Shown here: in pieces, positions 1 to 6,917 of the stretch | Position numbering within the stretch: the first letter of the stretch is position 1 | Layout: the number at the start of each line of letters is the position of its first letter | Assembly: GCA_029936705.1 (NCBI GenBank) | Contig: JAPYSD010000188.1 | Coordinates: 1 to 6,967 of the forward strand | Direction: 5' to 3' | DNA from: Croceicoccus sp. | Lineage (GTDB): Bacteria; Pseudomonadota; Alphaproteobacteria; Sphingomonadales; Sphingomonadaceae | DNA length: 6,967 nucleotides | Program-made: the position numbers and the translations under genes | The notes under the pieces: generated by a model | Seen by the model: the letters and a program-made list of their open reading frames with translations, nothing else | What the model was told of the DNA's origin: nothing | Database searches by the model: none

Positions 1-75
1 AACGCAGCCGAAATGGGAATCCCCACCGAGTCAGTTCGTGTGGAAACCGCTCTAATGCATGGGATTTTATCAGAA

Positions 76-102
76 AAGCCCCCGGAGGTCATCCGAGGGC
101 TT
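76..102 (-). terminator. Rho-independent terminator, - strand orientation
   Basis: AAGCCC (76-81) pairs with GGGCTT (97-102), and CGGA (83-86) pairs with TCCG (92-95) around the loop GGTCA. There is one C/A mismatch at 82/96. Read on the - strand, the stem runs into TTTT and then an A/T-rich stretch, the usual layout of an intrinsic terminator. On the + strand the hairpin is followed by GGAGGGTGG with no T-run, so + strand use is unlikely. It would end a transcript arriving from the right on the - strand, where only very short frames are visible. Confidence 0.55.
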
Positions 103-138
103 GGAGGGTGGACGGGGCGGCAGGAGCCGTCGCTTCAA

Positions 139-231
139 TTAGATAACTGGATTTTCGTTTGGGAGGCCGGTTTGGAAAATCAGGATGAGCATTTCTGCGC
201 AGGAGATTGCCGCCGATAGCAATAAGATCAT
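139..231 (-). CDS. Possible 30-residue hydrophobic peptide, speculative
   Basis: This short - strand frame starts at ATG (231-229) and ends at TAA (141-139). It reads MILLLSAAISCAEMLILIF and then a polar tail ending in NENPVI, so its first 19 residues could form one membrane helix. An in-frame upstream ATG at 282-280, preceded by GGGGGA, would give 47 residues instead. The stop codon lies 36 bases before the terminator at 76-102, which suits a small transcription unit. A second short frame (368-228, 46 residues) ends in a TGA that overlaps this ATG as ATGA. I recognise no family. A chance open frame is quite possible, so this is a candidate only. Confidence 0.18.
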   Translation of the reverse strand: MILLLSAAISCAEMLILIFQTGLPNENPVI

Positions 232-441
232 GGCGTGCGACGCGTGAATGCGCTTTTCACACTCAAGAACCGGACTCGCCATTGGATTATCCCCCGCAGA
301 GCGACAACTTCCACGCGAAGCTGCGCACCGCCGTAAAAATCTTTTTCTGCACCTGCCGGGTCTTTCATCGCCTGCTTCAGGCGCCTCTGACCGCTAGCGT
401 GCCGATACCTTTGGAAAATTTACGGTGAAATTGCATCTCTA

Positions 442-470
442 TTACCAACCTGCCAGTGTACTGCTACATT
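442..470 (+). promoter_or_regulatory. Weak sigma-70-like promoter candidate
   Basis: TTACCA (442-447) and TACATT (465-470) each match four of six consensus bases and are separated by 17 bases. It is the best-spaced pair I noticed ahead of the flippase gene, but it would leave a leader of over 200 bases. Matches of this quality arise by chance, so the call is weak. Confidence 0.15.
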
Positions 471-695
471 TTGTCAATTTCTCAACGTCGTTGCGTTACT
501 CCGGCGTCGAACATGCCACTTGGAGGGGACAGACCCATCGCGAGGGTCAATCTGCGGAGTAGCCTCTCGAAGGAATTGAAGGTATCGCGGAGTTTCGATT
601 TTCAAGGCAACCGTGAAGGGGGAGCAGGATCTGACACCGGCAAAACTTGGCGGTACATCAATTCAGTCTCCTCCAAAGGGCATATCCGCCTACTC

Positions 696-2006
696 ATGAA
701 AATTTTCTTCGATAGAATACTTTCTTTACGAACTAATTCTATGGTCCTGAACATAGGTGTGCTCGCTTTTGGGCAGATAGCGGCACAATTCATCAACTTC
801 AGCCTTATGCCAATCGTCACCCGGCTCTACTCGGCACATGATATAGGGCTGCAGGGATTGTTCATTTCCTCGCTTACTCTGTTTGTCCCCCTTGCCACAC
901 TGGGCCTGCATCTAGCGATCGTGCTACCCAAGGAGGAGCCCGAGGCATGGCAGCTATTCAAAATCTCGATCGGCTCTGCACTTGCTTTCAGCTTCGCCTT
1001 GGAATGCGCCTTAGTGCCACTCAATGAAGCTTGGTTCGAAAGGATTGGGGCGGGGGAACTAACCCCTTACCGCCATCTCCTGCCGGCGGCCGTGCTGTTT
1101 GGTGCCCTGACCGCGGCCAGCTCGCAATATTTGTTTCGCAAGCAAGTCTATGCGGTAGTTGCCCGACTGACAGTGCTGCACTCAGCCGTTCTGCAATTGA
1201 GCCGAGTGTCCCTGGGCCTAAACGCACCATCCGGTCTAACGCTGATTATTGCTTATCTGGCAGCAGGTACATGCGCCGTTCTGTTGCATGGTGTTACGCT
1301 TAAAACCGTTCGAAAGGAAAGGGAGGAACACTCACGCTTCAACAGCATGGCTTTATTAAAAAAGTATCGAGATTTTACTCTTTTAAGACTTCCTCAGAAT
1401 CTCATCAATTCCTTTTCGCAATTGCTGCCGGTATTTATCCTGGCGTATTACTTTGGCCCCCAATCCTCGGGTCAATACTCCATTGCAGTCGCCGCTCTTT
1501 CGGCGCCCGCCCTGTTGATCGGCCAGCCAATAAACGACGTTCTCTATCCCCGTTTCAACGTCATGCACCATGGGCAGGACTCGCTGCGACCGCTCCTGAT
1601 CAAGGCGACGCTATCGTGTATGGCACTTGGCATCCTGCCCTATGTCACAGTGGCAGTCTACGGAGAGCAGATCTTTTCATTCGTATACGGTGCGGACTGG
1701 GCTCTTGCTGGCAACTACGGGCAATGGCTTGCGATCTGGTATTTCTTCCAGATGGCAAACCGTCCCGCGGTGGCCGCAGTGCCCGTTCTACGGTTGCAGG
1801 GAGGCCTTCTGCTATACGAATTGGGTAGCACGGGCAGCAAGGTACTGGCGCTATGGGCGGGCTACCGCTTTTTCGATAGCGGCATCGCGTCAGTGGCTCT
1901 ATTTTCCGTGGCAGGCATTCTCGCTTATGTTTTTCTGATCATCTGGGTCATCGTGCATAGCGGGGTCGATCATGCCAAAAGTCGGAGCGGCGATGGCGGA
2001 ACATAA
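696..2006 (+). CDS. Wzx-like polysaccharide flippase (PST/MOP-type membrane protein)
   Basis: This 436-residue protein is predicted to move a lipid-linked oligosaccharide from the cytoplasmic to the periplasmic face of the inner membrane. Hydrophobic segments recur along its whole length, about 12 by eye, starting near residues 16-40 and ending near 395-420. The N-terminal helix followed by PIVTRLYSAHDIG, and the mid-protein stretch KYRDFTLLRLPQNL, are typical of the polysaccharide-synthesis/Wzx family, as is the length. The frame is open back to 456, but the 80 extra residues are polar and unlike the family. I therefore chose ATG 696, which begins just before the first membrane helix. Its ribosome-binding site is poor (AAAGGG lies 15 bases away), and ATG 741 is an alternative. 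The 3' end overlaps the methyltransferase gene, so the two are probably co-translated. The substrate cannot be read from the sequence. Confidence 0.88.
   Translation: MKIFFDRILSLRTNSMVLNIGVLAFGQIAAQFINFSLMPIVTRLYSAHDIGLQGLFISSLTLFVPLATLGLHLAIVLPKEEPEAWQLFKISIGSALAFSFALECALVPLNEAWFERIGAGELTPYRHLLPAAVLFGALTAASSQYLFRKQVYAVVARLTVLHSAVLQLSRVSLGLNAPSGLTLIIAYLAAGTCAVLLHGVTLKTVRKEREEHSRFNSMALLKKYRDFTLLRLPQNLINSFSQLLPVFILAYYFGPQSSGQYSIAVAALSAPALLIGQPINDVLYPRFNVMHHGQDSLRPLLIKATLSCMALGILPYVTVAVYGEQIFSFVYGADWALAGNYGQWLAIWYFFQMANRPAVAAVPVLRLQGGLLLYELGSTGSKVLALWAGYRFFDSGIASVALFSVAGILAYVFLIIWVIVHSGVDHAKSRSGDGGT
1984..1987 (+). promoter_or_regulatory. Ribosome-binding site deciding the methyltransferase start
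   Basis: GGAG at 1984-1987 sits five bases before ATG 1993, inside the end of the flippase gene. The in-frame ATG at 1972 has only GGGG before it, so 1993 is the better-supported start. Confidence 0.5.
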
Positions 2007-2613
2007 GCAGGTCAGTTCAGAGCATTACGATTTTTCTGACTACATGACCAAAAAGCGCTGGAGCAGTATTTGGCACCAGCTTAAGGAGGTGATGGACACT
2101 AGGCCAAACAAGGCCCTGGAAATCGGGCCTGGCGCCGGCTTATTCAAAACCGTGGCTGGCTTGTATGGGCTAGCGGTCGAGACACTCGATCTGGATGCTG
2201 ACCTGAACCCCGATCACCTCGGCTCGGCTACGGCGATGCCGTTCGACGATGGATCGTTCGGCTGTGTCTGTGCCTTTCAGATGCTGGAACATCTCCAATA
2301 TGACATCGCTCTCAAAGCTTTTTCGGAGATGGCGAGGGTATCTAGCGGGAAAATCATCATCAGCCTGCCCGACGCGCGCAGTTGCTGGAGCTATTCTCTG
2401 CACCTCCCTTTCTTCGGCGACCATCATTTCTCCGTTCGCCAACCATTATGGCGGCCTCGTCCTGTTGAATTCGATGGAGAGCACTATTGGGAAATCAACA
2501 AGGTCGGGTACCCACTCAAGCGCATTCTGACTGATTTCGCGAATATACGGCCGTTAGAGCGGACATACCGCGTCAGGGACAACCCTTATCATAGATTCCT
2601 GATATTCTCGTGA
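1993..2613 (+). CDS. Class I SAM-dependent methyltransferase
   Basis: This 206-residue cytoplasmic enzyme is predicted to transfer a methyl group from S-adenosylmethionine. Residues 43-49 (EIGPGAG) form the glycine-rich SAM-binding motif I. The acidic strand end LDLD (65-68) should contact the SAM ribose. DGSFGCVCAFQMLEH (86-100) is the motif seen in the Methyltransf_11 group. The C-terminal part contains HYWEINKVGYP (164-174), which I associate with small methyltransferases of polysaccharide clusters. Start 1993 is preferred for its ribosome-binding site; ATG 1972 would add seven residues. The gene overlaps the flippase gene by 14 bases and is followed by a 142-base gap. Its place among glycosyltransferases suggests O-methylation of a sugar or a chain end, but the acceptor is inferred, not seen. 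Confidence 0.85.
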   Translation: MAEHKQVSSEHYDFSDYMTKKRWSSIWHQLKEVMDTRPNKALEIGPGAGLFKTVAGLYGLAVETLDLDADLNPDHLGSATAMPFDDGSFGCVCAFQMLEHLQYDIALKAFSEMARVSSGKIIISLPDARSCWSYSLHLPFFGDHHFSVRQPLWRPRPVEFDGEHYWEINKVGYPLKRILTDFANIRPLERTYRVRDNPYHRFLIFS

Positions 2614-2631
2614 CTTTCCCGCTGTCGTTTG

Positions 2632-2730
2632 ATGCGCATGCTGGTCGTTTCCGCCTTTACCTGCCCGCGCAGGACGTTCAATGCGGGAGCAGCCAGAGAA
2701 GCAAGCGGCAATCCGCCGCCATCGCATTGA
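2632..2730 (+). pseudogene. Possible glycosyltransferase stub, 32 residues
   Basis: In the 142-base gap before the first glycosyltransferase, a frame starts at ATG 2632 with MRMLVVSAFTCP and ends at TGA 2728-2730. That opening resembles the first beta strand and turn of GT4 transferases, and an A/G-rich stretch (NAGAAREAS) follows where such proteins place their donor-side loop. The rest of a transferase is missing, and the downstream gene starts afresh in another frame. No ribosome-binding site precedes it. It may be the remnant of a deleted gene, a short leader peptide, or chance. The hairpin CCTGC-CCGC-GCAGG lies inside it and has no T-run. Confidence 0.2.
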
Positions 2731-2755
2731 AAAGCTTTAGCTGAACAGTGAACTT

Positions 2756-3778
2756 ATGCGCCTGTGGATGCCGACAATAGAGACCCGGACGGGGGCGCAG
2801 GTTTATGCCGAAGCCCTGGCCGAAGGTTTGCGAAAGCTGGGTCACCAAGTGGATCTGGACTTGATCCCCCATCATTACCAATATGCCCCCTGGCTCGCAC
2901 CAGTTGCTCCTCAGGCGGCAACCGACGTCATTTTTGCGAATAGCTGGACCGCCGCTGCCTTTGCAGCGCGCAGCTGCGCGCCACTGGTAACAGTCATTCA
3001 TCATGTCGTTCACGAACCGGCCTTCAGAACGCACCAGTCGTTCGCGCAAAAAATGTTTCACAGATACTTCGTTCGACCGATGGAGAAAGCAGCGATCAAT
3101 CGGTCTGCACGGGTCGTGTGCGTCAGCAATGCGACCGCGACAGCTGTGCGACAGCACTTGTCGCGCTCACCCGTCGATGTAGTGACGAATGGCATCAACA
3201 CCAATTACTTCCATCCGCTTGCGGTGAGAGATAGGCCTTCTCCCAATCGCCCGATCAGGCTCCTCTTCGTAGGGAAGCCAAGCCGCCGAAAGGGATTCGA
3301 CATCGTGCGAAAGCTGGTTGGCTTGCTCGGCCATCGATGCTCATTTACTTGCATAGGCGGGTACGCGGAGCCCGGCATGACGATGCCCGAAGGAACCATA
3401 CGAGGCAGGGTTAGCCGCGAGGAGTTGAGGAGCGCCTACAGGGATGCCGACTTCCTTATATTCCCTTCGCGCCTGGAAGGCTTCGGCTATGTTGCAGCGG
3501 AATCGATGGCGTGCGGTACACCCGTTATCTGTGCACCCGAAGGTGCAGTGGCGGAAATTGTCAACCCACCAGAATGCGGCATCGCGATCGGCGGCGACTT
3601 GCAAGCCTTTGCATCAAACCTTGCCTCTTTGTGGCATAAGCCAGAGCGGATCGAAATCATGGGAACAGCGGCCGCAATCAAAGCGCAAAAGCTGTTGAGC
3701 GAAGATGTCTGGATTGCAAAGATGGAGCGAGCATTGCTCCACACGGTAAATTCCCAAGCGATTGTTTGGGAATCCTAG
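2756..3778 (+). CDS. GT4-type glycosyltransferase (first of three)
   Basis: This 340-residue protein is predicted to transfer a sugar from a nucleotide donor to a lipid-linked acceptor at the inner face of the membrane. The N-terminal domain opens with MRLWMPTIETRTGAQVYAEA, a short strand plus the loop-helix common in this family. VVCVSNATATAV (120-131) and VVTNGINTNYFHP (142-154) mark the end of that domain. The C-terminal donor domain begins near 167 with RLLFVGKPSRRKGFD, whose R and K residues usually bind donor phosphates. It carries the E-x7-E motif at E241 and E249 (RLEGFGYVAAES), diagnostic of retaining GT-B enzymes. ATG 2756 is the likely start because TAG at 2738-2740 closes the frame just upstream; the ribosome-binding site is weak. 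The next gene starts three bases after its stop. Donor and acceptor sugars are unknown. Confidence 0.9.
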   Translation: MRLWMPTIETRTGAQVYAEALAEGLRKLGHQVDLDLIPHHYQYAPWLAPVAPQAATDVIFANSWTAAAFAARSCAPLVTVIHHVVHEPAFRTHQSFAQKMFHRYFVRPMEKAAINRSARVVCVSNATATAVRQHLSRSPVDVVTNGINTNYFHPLAVRDRPSPNRPIRLLFVGKPSRRKGFDIVRKLVGLLGHRCSFTCIGGYAEPGMTMPEGTIRGRVSREELRSAYRDADFLIFPSRLEGFGYVAAESMACGTPVICAPEGAVAEIVNPPECGIAIGGDLQAFASNLASLWHKPERIEIMGTAAAIKAQKLLSEDVWIAKMERALLHTVNSQAIVWES

Positions 3779-3781
3779 AAG

Positions 3782-5146
3782 ATGTCTAAACAGCGCCTGC
3801 TGGTCATTTCCGACCACTACCCACCGGACATTATTGGAGGCGCCGAACTCAGCTTGCACGAAATAATGCGGGCCTTGCCCCGGGAAGAATGGACTTGCAA
3901 GGTTTTGACACTCAACTGTGCCGTTCAAAATAATGGCCAAAGCTATGTTCTGGACGGCGTGGAAGTTCATTGCTTTGCGTCCCGCATGCATAGTGCGCCA
4001 CGGGGGAAGCCAGGGCGATTGATCAACAGGCTGCGTCCCATGTCTGATGGCTTTAGGAAAGTATCTGTCAGACTTTATTTGGAATTAGTTAACCTTCTGA
4101 TCGGTGATCGTTTTCAATATCGAAGTAGATCCATCGATCATGGGAAACGTTCCTCCGATTTCAATGATGAAATTGAGGCTTTTATTAGAGACTACTCGCC
4201 TCACTTTATACATGCGGACAGCAAAAATAGCATCCTTCTGCTCTCGCAACTTGATGTCGGAGAATCCCGCAAGATTGCTCTTGTTCGCGACAACCGATTC
4301 AATTGCAGCCATCCTGAACATCATATGTTGGTCGAAAGCTCTCAGTGTCGCACTTGCACGCTGGAATGCGTTGGAGAAGCCCATCCCATTGAGCGCATAG
4401 CCTTGCGAAGCGATATGCAGCAGACAACACGCCGACGAAGACGGGCGTTGCAAACCATGGACACAGTGGCAACAACCAGCTTGTTCTTGTCAGAGCAGCT
4501 GAAGCCGCTCTTGTTGGGCGAAAGACCGTATATCGTGTCGAATCCTCACCCTAATGAGAAAGAATACGAAAGACTCACAAGAGGCGTAGAACTTGACCGT
4601 CACCTCATGGTTCTCTTTGCTGGTAATTTAAGGCTTGCCAAAGGACCTCACATTCTGGCGCAGAGTTTTGCAGCGATCTCGGACGCCGTACCGGGCGTAC
4701 GATTTGTCTTCGCGGGCAGAGGTCCTCTCGAACAGACAATCATCAAGATGGCTGCCAAAGCCAATTTATCGCAGGCAATTGAACTAACCGGGTTCCTTGA
4801 CAGGCAGGAAATGTTTCAACGCCTTGCCCAAGCTAGCGTTGTCGTCGCGCCCAATGTCGGACCGGAGCCATTCGGTCGTTTGCCATTAGAATGCGGCATT
4901 GCGCGAAAGCCCATAATCGCCTCAGCGATAGGCGGATACCAAGAGACAATTATTCATGGACAAACCGGTTTGCTGGTGCCGCCAAACGAACCGGATGCCT
5001 TGGCGATGGCAGTTATTCAATTGCTGAACGACACTGACCGCAGGGCAGAAATGGGACAGGCTGCTTACCGACATATCCGAAAACTTTTCGCGCCAGAAGA
5101 GATTGCAAAAAATCTGATGTCCGTTTGGGAGGGAGAGGCCGTCTAA
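3782..5146 (+). CDS. GT4-type glycosyltransferase with a four-cysteine cluster
   Basis: This 454-residue protein is predicted to be a cytoplasmic retaining glycosyltransferase of GT-B fold. The N-terminal domain starts with RLLVISDHYPPDIIGGAELS (5-24), the usual first strand and glycine loop. Residues 144-170 (HADSKNS to ALVRD) match the acceptor-domain core. Four cysteines follow at 175, 189, 192 and 196, in the pattern C-x13-C-x2-C-x3-C, which may bind a metal ion such as zinc. An Arg-rich stretch lies at 217-221. The donor domain begins near 276 with MVLFAGNLRLAKGPH and contains the E-x7-E motif at E362 and E370 (PEPFGRLPLECG). It is longer than its upstream neighbour mainly because of the segment around 70-200. 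It starts three bases after one gene and ends one base before the next, so all three are probably translated from one message. Confidence 0.9.
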   Translation: MSKQRLLVISDHYPPDIIGGAELSLHEIMRALPREEWTCKVLTLNCAVQNNGQSYVLDGVEVHCFASRMHSAPRGKPGRLINRLRPMSDGFRKVSVRLYLELVNLLIGDRFQYRSRSIDHGKRSSDFNDEIEAFIRDYSPHFIHADSKNSILLLSQLDVGESRKIALVRDNRFNCSHPEHHMLVESSQCRTCTLECVGEAHPIERIALRSDMQQTTRRRRRALQTMDTVATTSLFLSEQLKPLLLGERPYIVSNPHPNEKEYERLTRGVELDRHLMVLFAGNLRLAKGPHILAQSFAAISDAVPGVRFVFAGRGPLEQTIIKMAAKANLSQAIELTGFLDRQEMFQRLAQASVVVAPNVGPEPFGRLPLECGIARKPIIASAIGGYQETIIHGQTGLLVPPNEPDALAMAVIQLLNDTDRRAEMGQAAYRHIRKLFAPEEIAKNLMSVWEGEAV

Positions 5147-5147
5147 T

Positions 5148-6470
5148 ATGACCCTGCCTGACGAGAAACATCGGACGTGGTGGTTCGATATAACAACTCT
5201 ATTGAAGCAGCTATCGCACCGAGGAGAGCGTCCAAAAGGGATAACCCGTGTTGTCTTCGAGCTTTTAAACCAGGCCTTGATTTCCGACGAAGAGATTATC
5301 GTGAAGATGGTTCGATTCGATGAACGGACGGGCAATTTCGTCGAAATAACCAAGCCTGAATACGAGCGGTGGATTGCACACAATGCCAAGGCTGGAAACT
5401 TCACAGGCCGAGCAGAGGCTATCGCACGCAAGCGCTTGCCTACGGCAGTGAAGATTATGGAGAGGCTTCAGAGCCGTCGTTTTGAACGCTCCCTTACCGT
5501 TCGAAACAACGAACCCGCTCATCCTTTCGGTGAAGGCGATATTTACATCTGTCTGGGAGCGTGGTGGCATCTCAATCTGATGGCGGGATTGAGAGCGATA
5601 CGAGAGAAGGAGAATGTCGACCTTAGGATAGTCGTACTAATCCACGACTGCATACCTCTTTTATTGCCCAACATGTGCCTTGATAAGGTGGTCATCGCTT
5701 GGAATAAACAGCTTCATGACCTTCGGGCAGCTTCCCCCATTTTAGTGGCAAATTCCCAAAACACTTCACGCGATGCGCTGGATCTAATTAGGCCGGATCT
5801 CGATCGGATACCTGTCGTTCGCATGGGAGACCAATTTAAGATTGATGCGAACATCTGCTCGCTCGATGACTTTTCTGAGACCGATGCATTCTCGGCTCGT
5901 CCATATGTCCTGATCGTTGGGACTATCGAAGCACGTAAGAACCACGTTCTGGCCATTCGAGCCTGGAGAGAACTCAAAGGCAGAATAGGATCTGCTATGC
6001 CTGAATTGGTATTTGCTGGATCTTGGGGCTGGAACACTAATGAACTTCGGCATGAGGTAGCGGCGGACAATTACTTGGATGGTCACCTTCATATTGTTGA
6101 GGCGCCATCGGATGCCTTGCTTTCTACCCTGTATCTAAACGCCATTTTTACCTTGTACCCCTCCCATTACGAAGGTTGGGGGTTACCAGTCCGTGAAAGT
6201 TTATGTCATGGCCGCATCTGCCTGACAGCTCGAAATTCCGCGCTTCCCGAAGCGGGCGGGAATCTTGCTCAATATTTTGAAAACAACGATCTCAAGTCGC
6301 TGGTCGACACACTTGAGGGCTTGATCAGTAATCCCGCTCGGCGGCGCCGGCTGAATGAGCGCATTGAGCGAGAGTTTCAGCCGATCGACTGGCGAAGTAG
6401 CTGGGAGGACTTGGCTCGGCATATTCAAACGTCGACCGACTCTCCAGAACCGATCGCATCGACACGATAA
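5148..6470 (+). CDS. GT4-type glycosyltransferase (third of three)
   Basis: This 440-residue protein is predicted to be a cytoplasmic retaining glycosyltransferase. It opens with WWFDITTLLKQL (11-22) and then GITRVVFELL (31-40), an N-terminal signature I associate with mannosyltransferase-like GT4 proteins of O-antigen clusters. VVLIHDCIPLL (162-172) and ILVANSQNTSRDAL (198-211) are typical of the acceptor domain. The donor domain starts near 253 (YVLIVGTIEARKNH). It carries the E-x7-E pair at E342 and E350 (HYEGWGLPVRES), followed by SALPEAGGN (364-372). The start lies one base after the preceding stop, with a purine-rich run (GGGAGGGAGAGG) 9 to 20 bases upstream, so translational coupling is likely. 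It is the last operon gene in the window. Mannose as donor is a guess from family resemblance. Confidence 0.9.
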   Translation: MTLPDEKHRTWWFDITTLLKQLSHRGERPKGITRVVFELLNQALISDEEIIVKMVRFDERTGNFVEITKPEYERWIAHNAKAGNFTGRAEAIARKRLPTAVKIMERLQSRRFERSLTVRNNEPAHPFGEGDIYICLGAWWHLNLMAGLRAIREKENVDLRIVVLIHDCIPLLLPNMCLDKVVIAWNKQLHDLRAASPILVANSQNTSRDALDLIRPDLDRIPVVRMGDQFKIDANICSLDDFSETDAFSARPYVLIVGTIEARKNHVLAIRAWRELKGRIGSAMPELVFAGSWGWNTNELRHEVAADNYLDGHLHIVEAPSDALLSTLYLNAIFTLYPSHYEGWGLPVRESLCHGRICLTARNSALPEAGGNLAQYFENNDLKSLVDTLEGLISNPARRRRLNERIEREFQPIDWRSSWEDLARHIQTSTDSPEPIASTR

Positions 6471-6486
6471 GAAAATCTGCCGCTCT

Positions 6487-6503
6487 GCAATCGCTTCGGT
6501 TGC
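6487..6503 (+). terminator. Weak stem-loop after the operon, doubtful terminator
   Basis: GCAATCG (6487-6493) pairs with CGGTTGC (6497-6503), with one G-T pair and the three-base loop CTT, beginning 17 bases after the last stop codon. The nearest T-run (TTTTT, around 6519-6523) is about 15 bases further on, too far for a standard intrinsic terminator. It may protect the message end or stall polymerase for Rho. Confidence 0.2.
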
Positions 6504-6691
6504 CAATCCGATCACAGCTTTTTGAACGTGCCAGCTTATCCGACGTGGCCCTTCCGATACTTGCTTGCCTTTTCTATTGAAGTCCCCGCCCTCCCAGGAT
6601 CAGCCCTTTGCCAATCGGCTGCAGTGAGTTTGTTTGGCTGATGATTGCCAAAAAGCGCAGCCTTCAACACGCCGAGCCATTAGTCATGTTT

Positions 6692-6707
6692 AGTCCCAAG
6701 CGGGACT
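6692..6707. other. Perfect 6-bp hairpin, role unknown
   Basis: AGTCCC (6692-6697) pairs exactly with GGGACT (6702-6707) around the loop AAGC. There is no good T-run on either side, although TTT precedes it and TTGATCTTC follows. It could contribute to transcript ending in either direction, but nothing shows this. Confidence 0.25.
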
Positions 6708-6856
6708 TGATCTTCAGGCTGCTATTGCGTGTCCCTACCACCCAAATAAGGTACGCACCCTGACATGCGCTCACCCAAGCGACCGCCCTTCGGTGTAGCG
6801 CTGCAATTGGCCAGTTAGCTTGAGCCTATTTCCATCGACCACCCGGACTGCACCCA

Positions 6857-6875
6857 TGGCGAGGCAATTTCGCCA
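6857..6875. other. Hairpin downstream of the tRNA gene
   Basis: TGGCGA (6857-6862) pairs with TCGCCA (6870-6875) around a seven-base loop. On the - strand it lies about 45 to 60 bases past the tRNA 3' end, a plausible place for transcript ending, but no T-run follows. It may also be chance. Confidence 0.2.
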
Positions 6876-6917
6876 GCAACCGCTGACACAAGCGTTGTTA
6901 TCATGCTTTGGAAAGGA

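Larger units (their letters stand above)
1..695. other. Left intergenic region without a confident gene
   Basis: I find no reading frame here with recognisable protein character. The frames open on the + strand (13-219 and 207-428) show no family motif and no ribosome-binding site. The flippase frame stays open back to 456, but that stretch is polar and unlike the family. What can be supported is a - strand terminator-like hairpin at 76-102, a perfect 6-bp stem at 369-374/378-383 (CGCCTG, loop CTT, CAGGCG) of unknown role, two short - strand frames, and a weak + promoter candidate. The region probably serves as the divergent control region between the operon and whatever lies to the left. Confidence 0.5.
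6471..6917. other. Right intergenic region without a confident gene
   Basis: No protein family is recognisable on either strand. The longest plausible + frame from an ATG (6641-6763, 40 residues) has no ribosome-binding site and no motif. A - strand frame of 29 residues (ATG at 6905-6903, just beyond the tRNA end) is equally unsupported. The region holds three modest hairpins listed separately and an inverted repeat ATCAGCC (6599-6605) / GGCTGAT (6636-6642). I see no transposase remnant, and no direct repeat of the tRNA 3' end. Confidence 0.5.

Noticed and set aside
13..428. Two overlapping + strand open frames (13-219 and 207-428)
   Set aside because: Neither has a ribosome-binding site, recognisable motif or protein-like composition, and the first reads straight through the - strand terminator hairpin.
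2678..3157. Long - strand open frame opposite the first glycosyltransferase
   Set aside because: It is antisense to a clear GT4 gene, has no family motif, and is rich in Cys, Arg and His as expected for a shadow frame.
4922..5431. 169-residue - strand open frame spanning the junction of the second and third transferases
   Set aside because: It lies across two well-supported + strand genes and shows no recognisable domain.
6471..6643. The last transferase frame stays open for about 57 codons after its TAA, suggesting a nonsense-truncated gene
   Set aside because: The protein already has a complete GT-B donor domain before the stop, and the downstream translation shows no transferase features, so this is probably chance.
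6641..6763. 40-residue + strand frame between the operon and the tRNA
   Set aside because: There is no ribosome-binding site, no motif and a length easily reached by chance.
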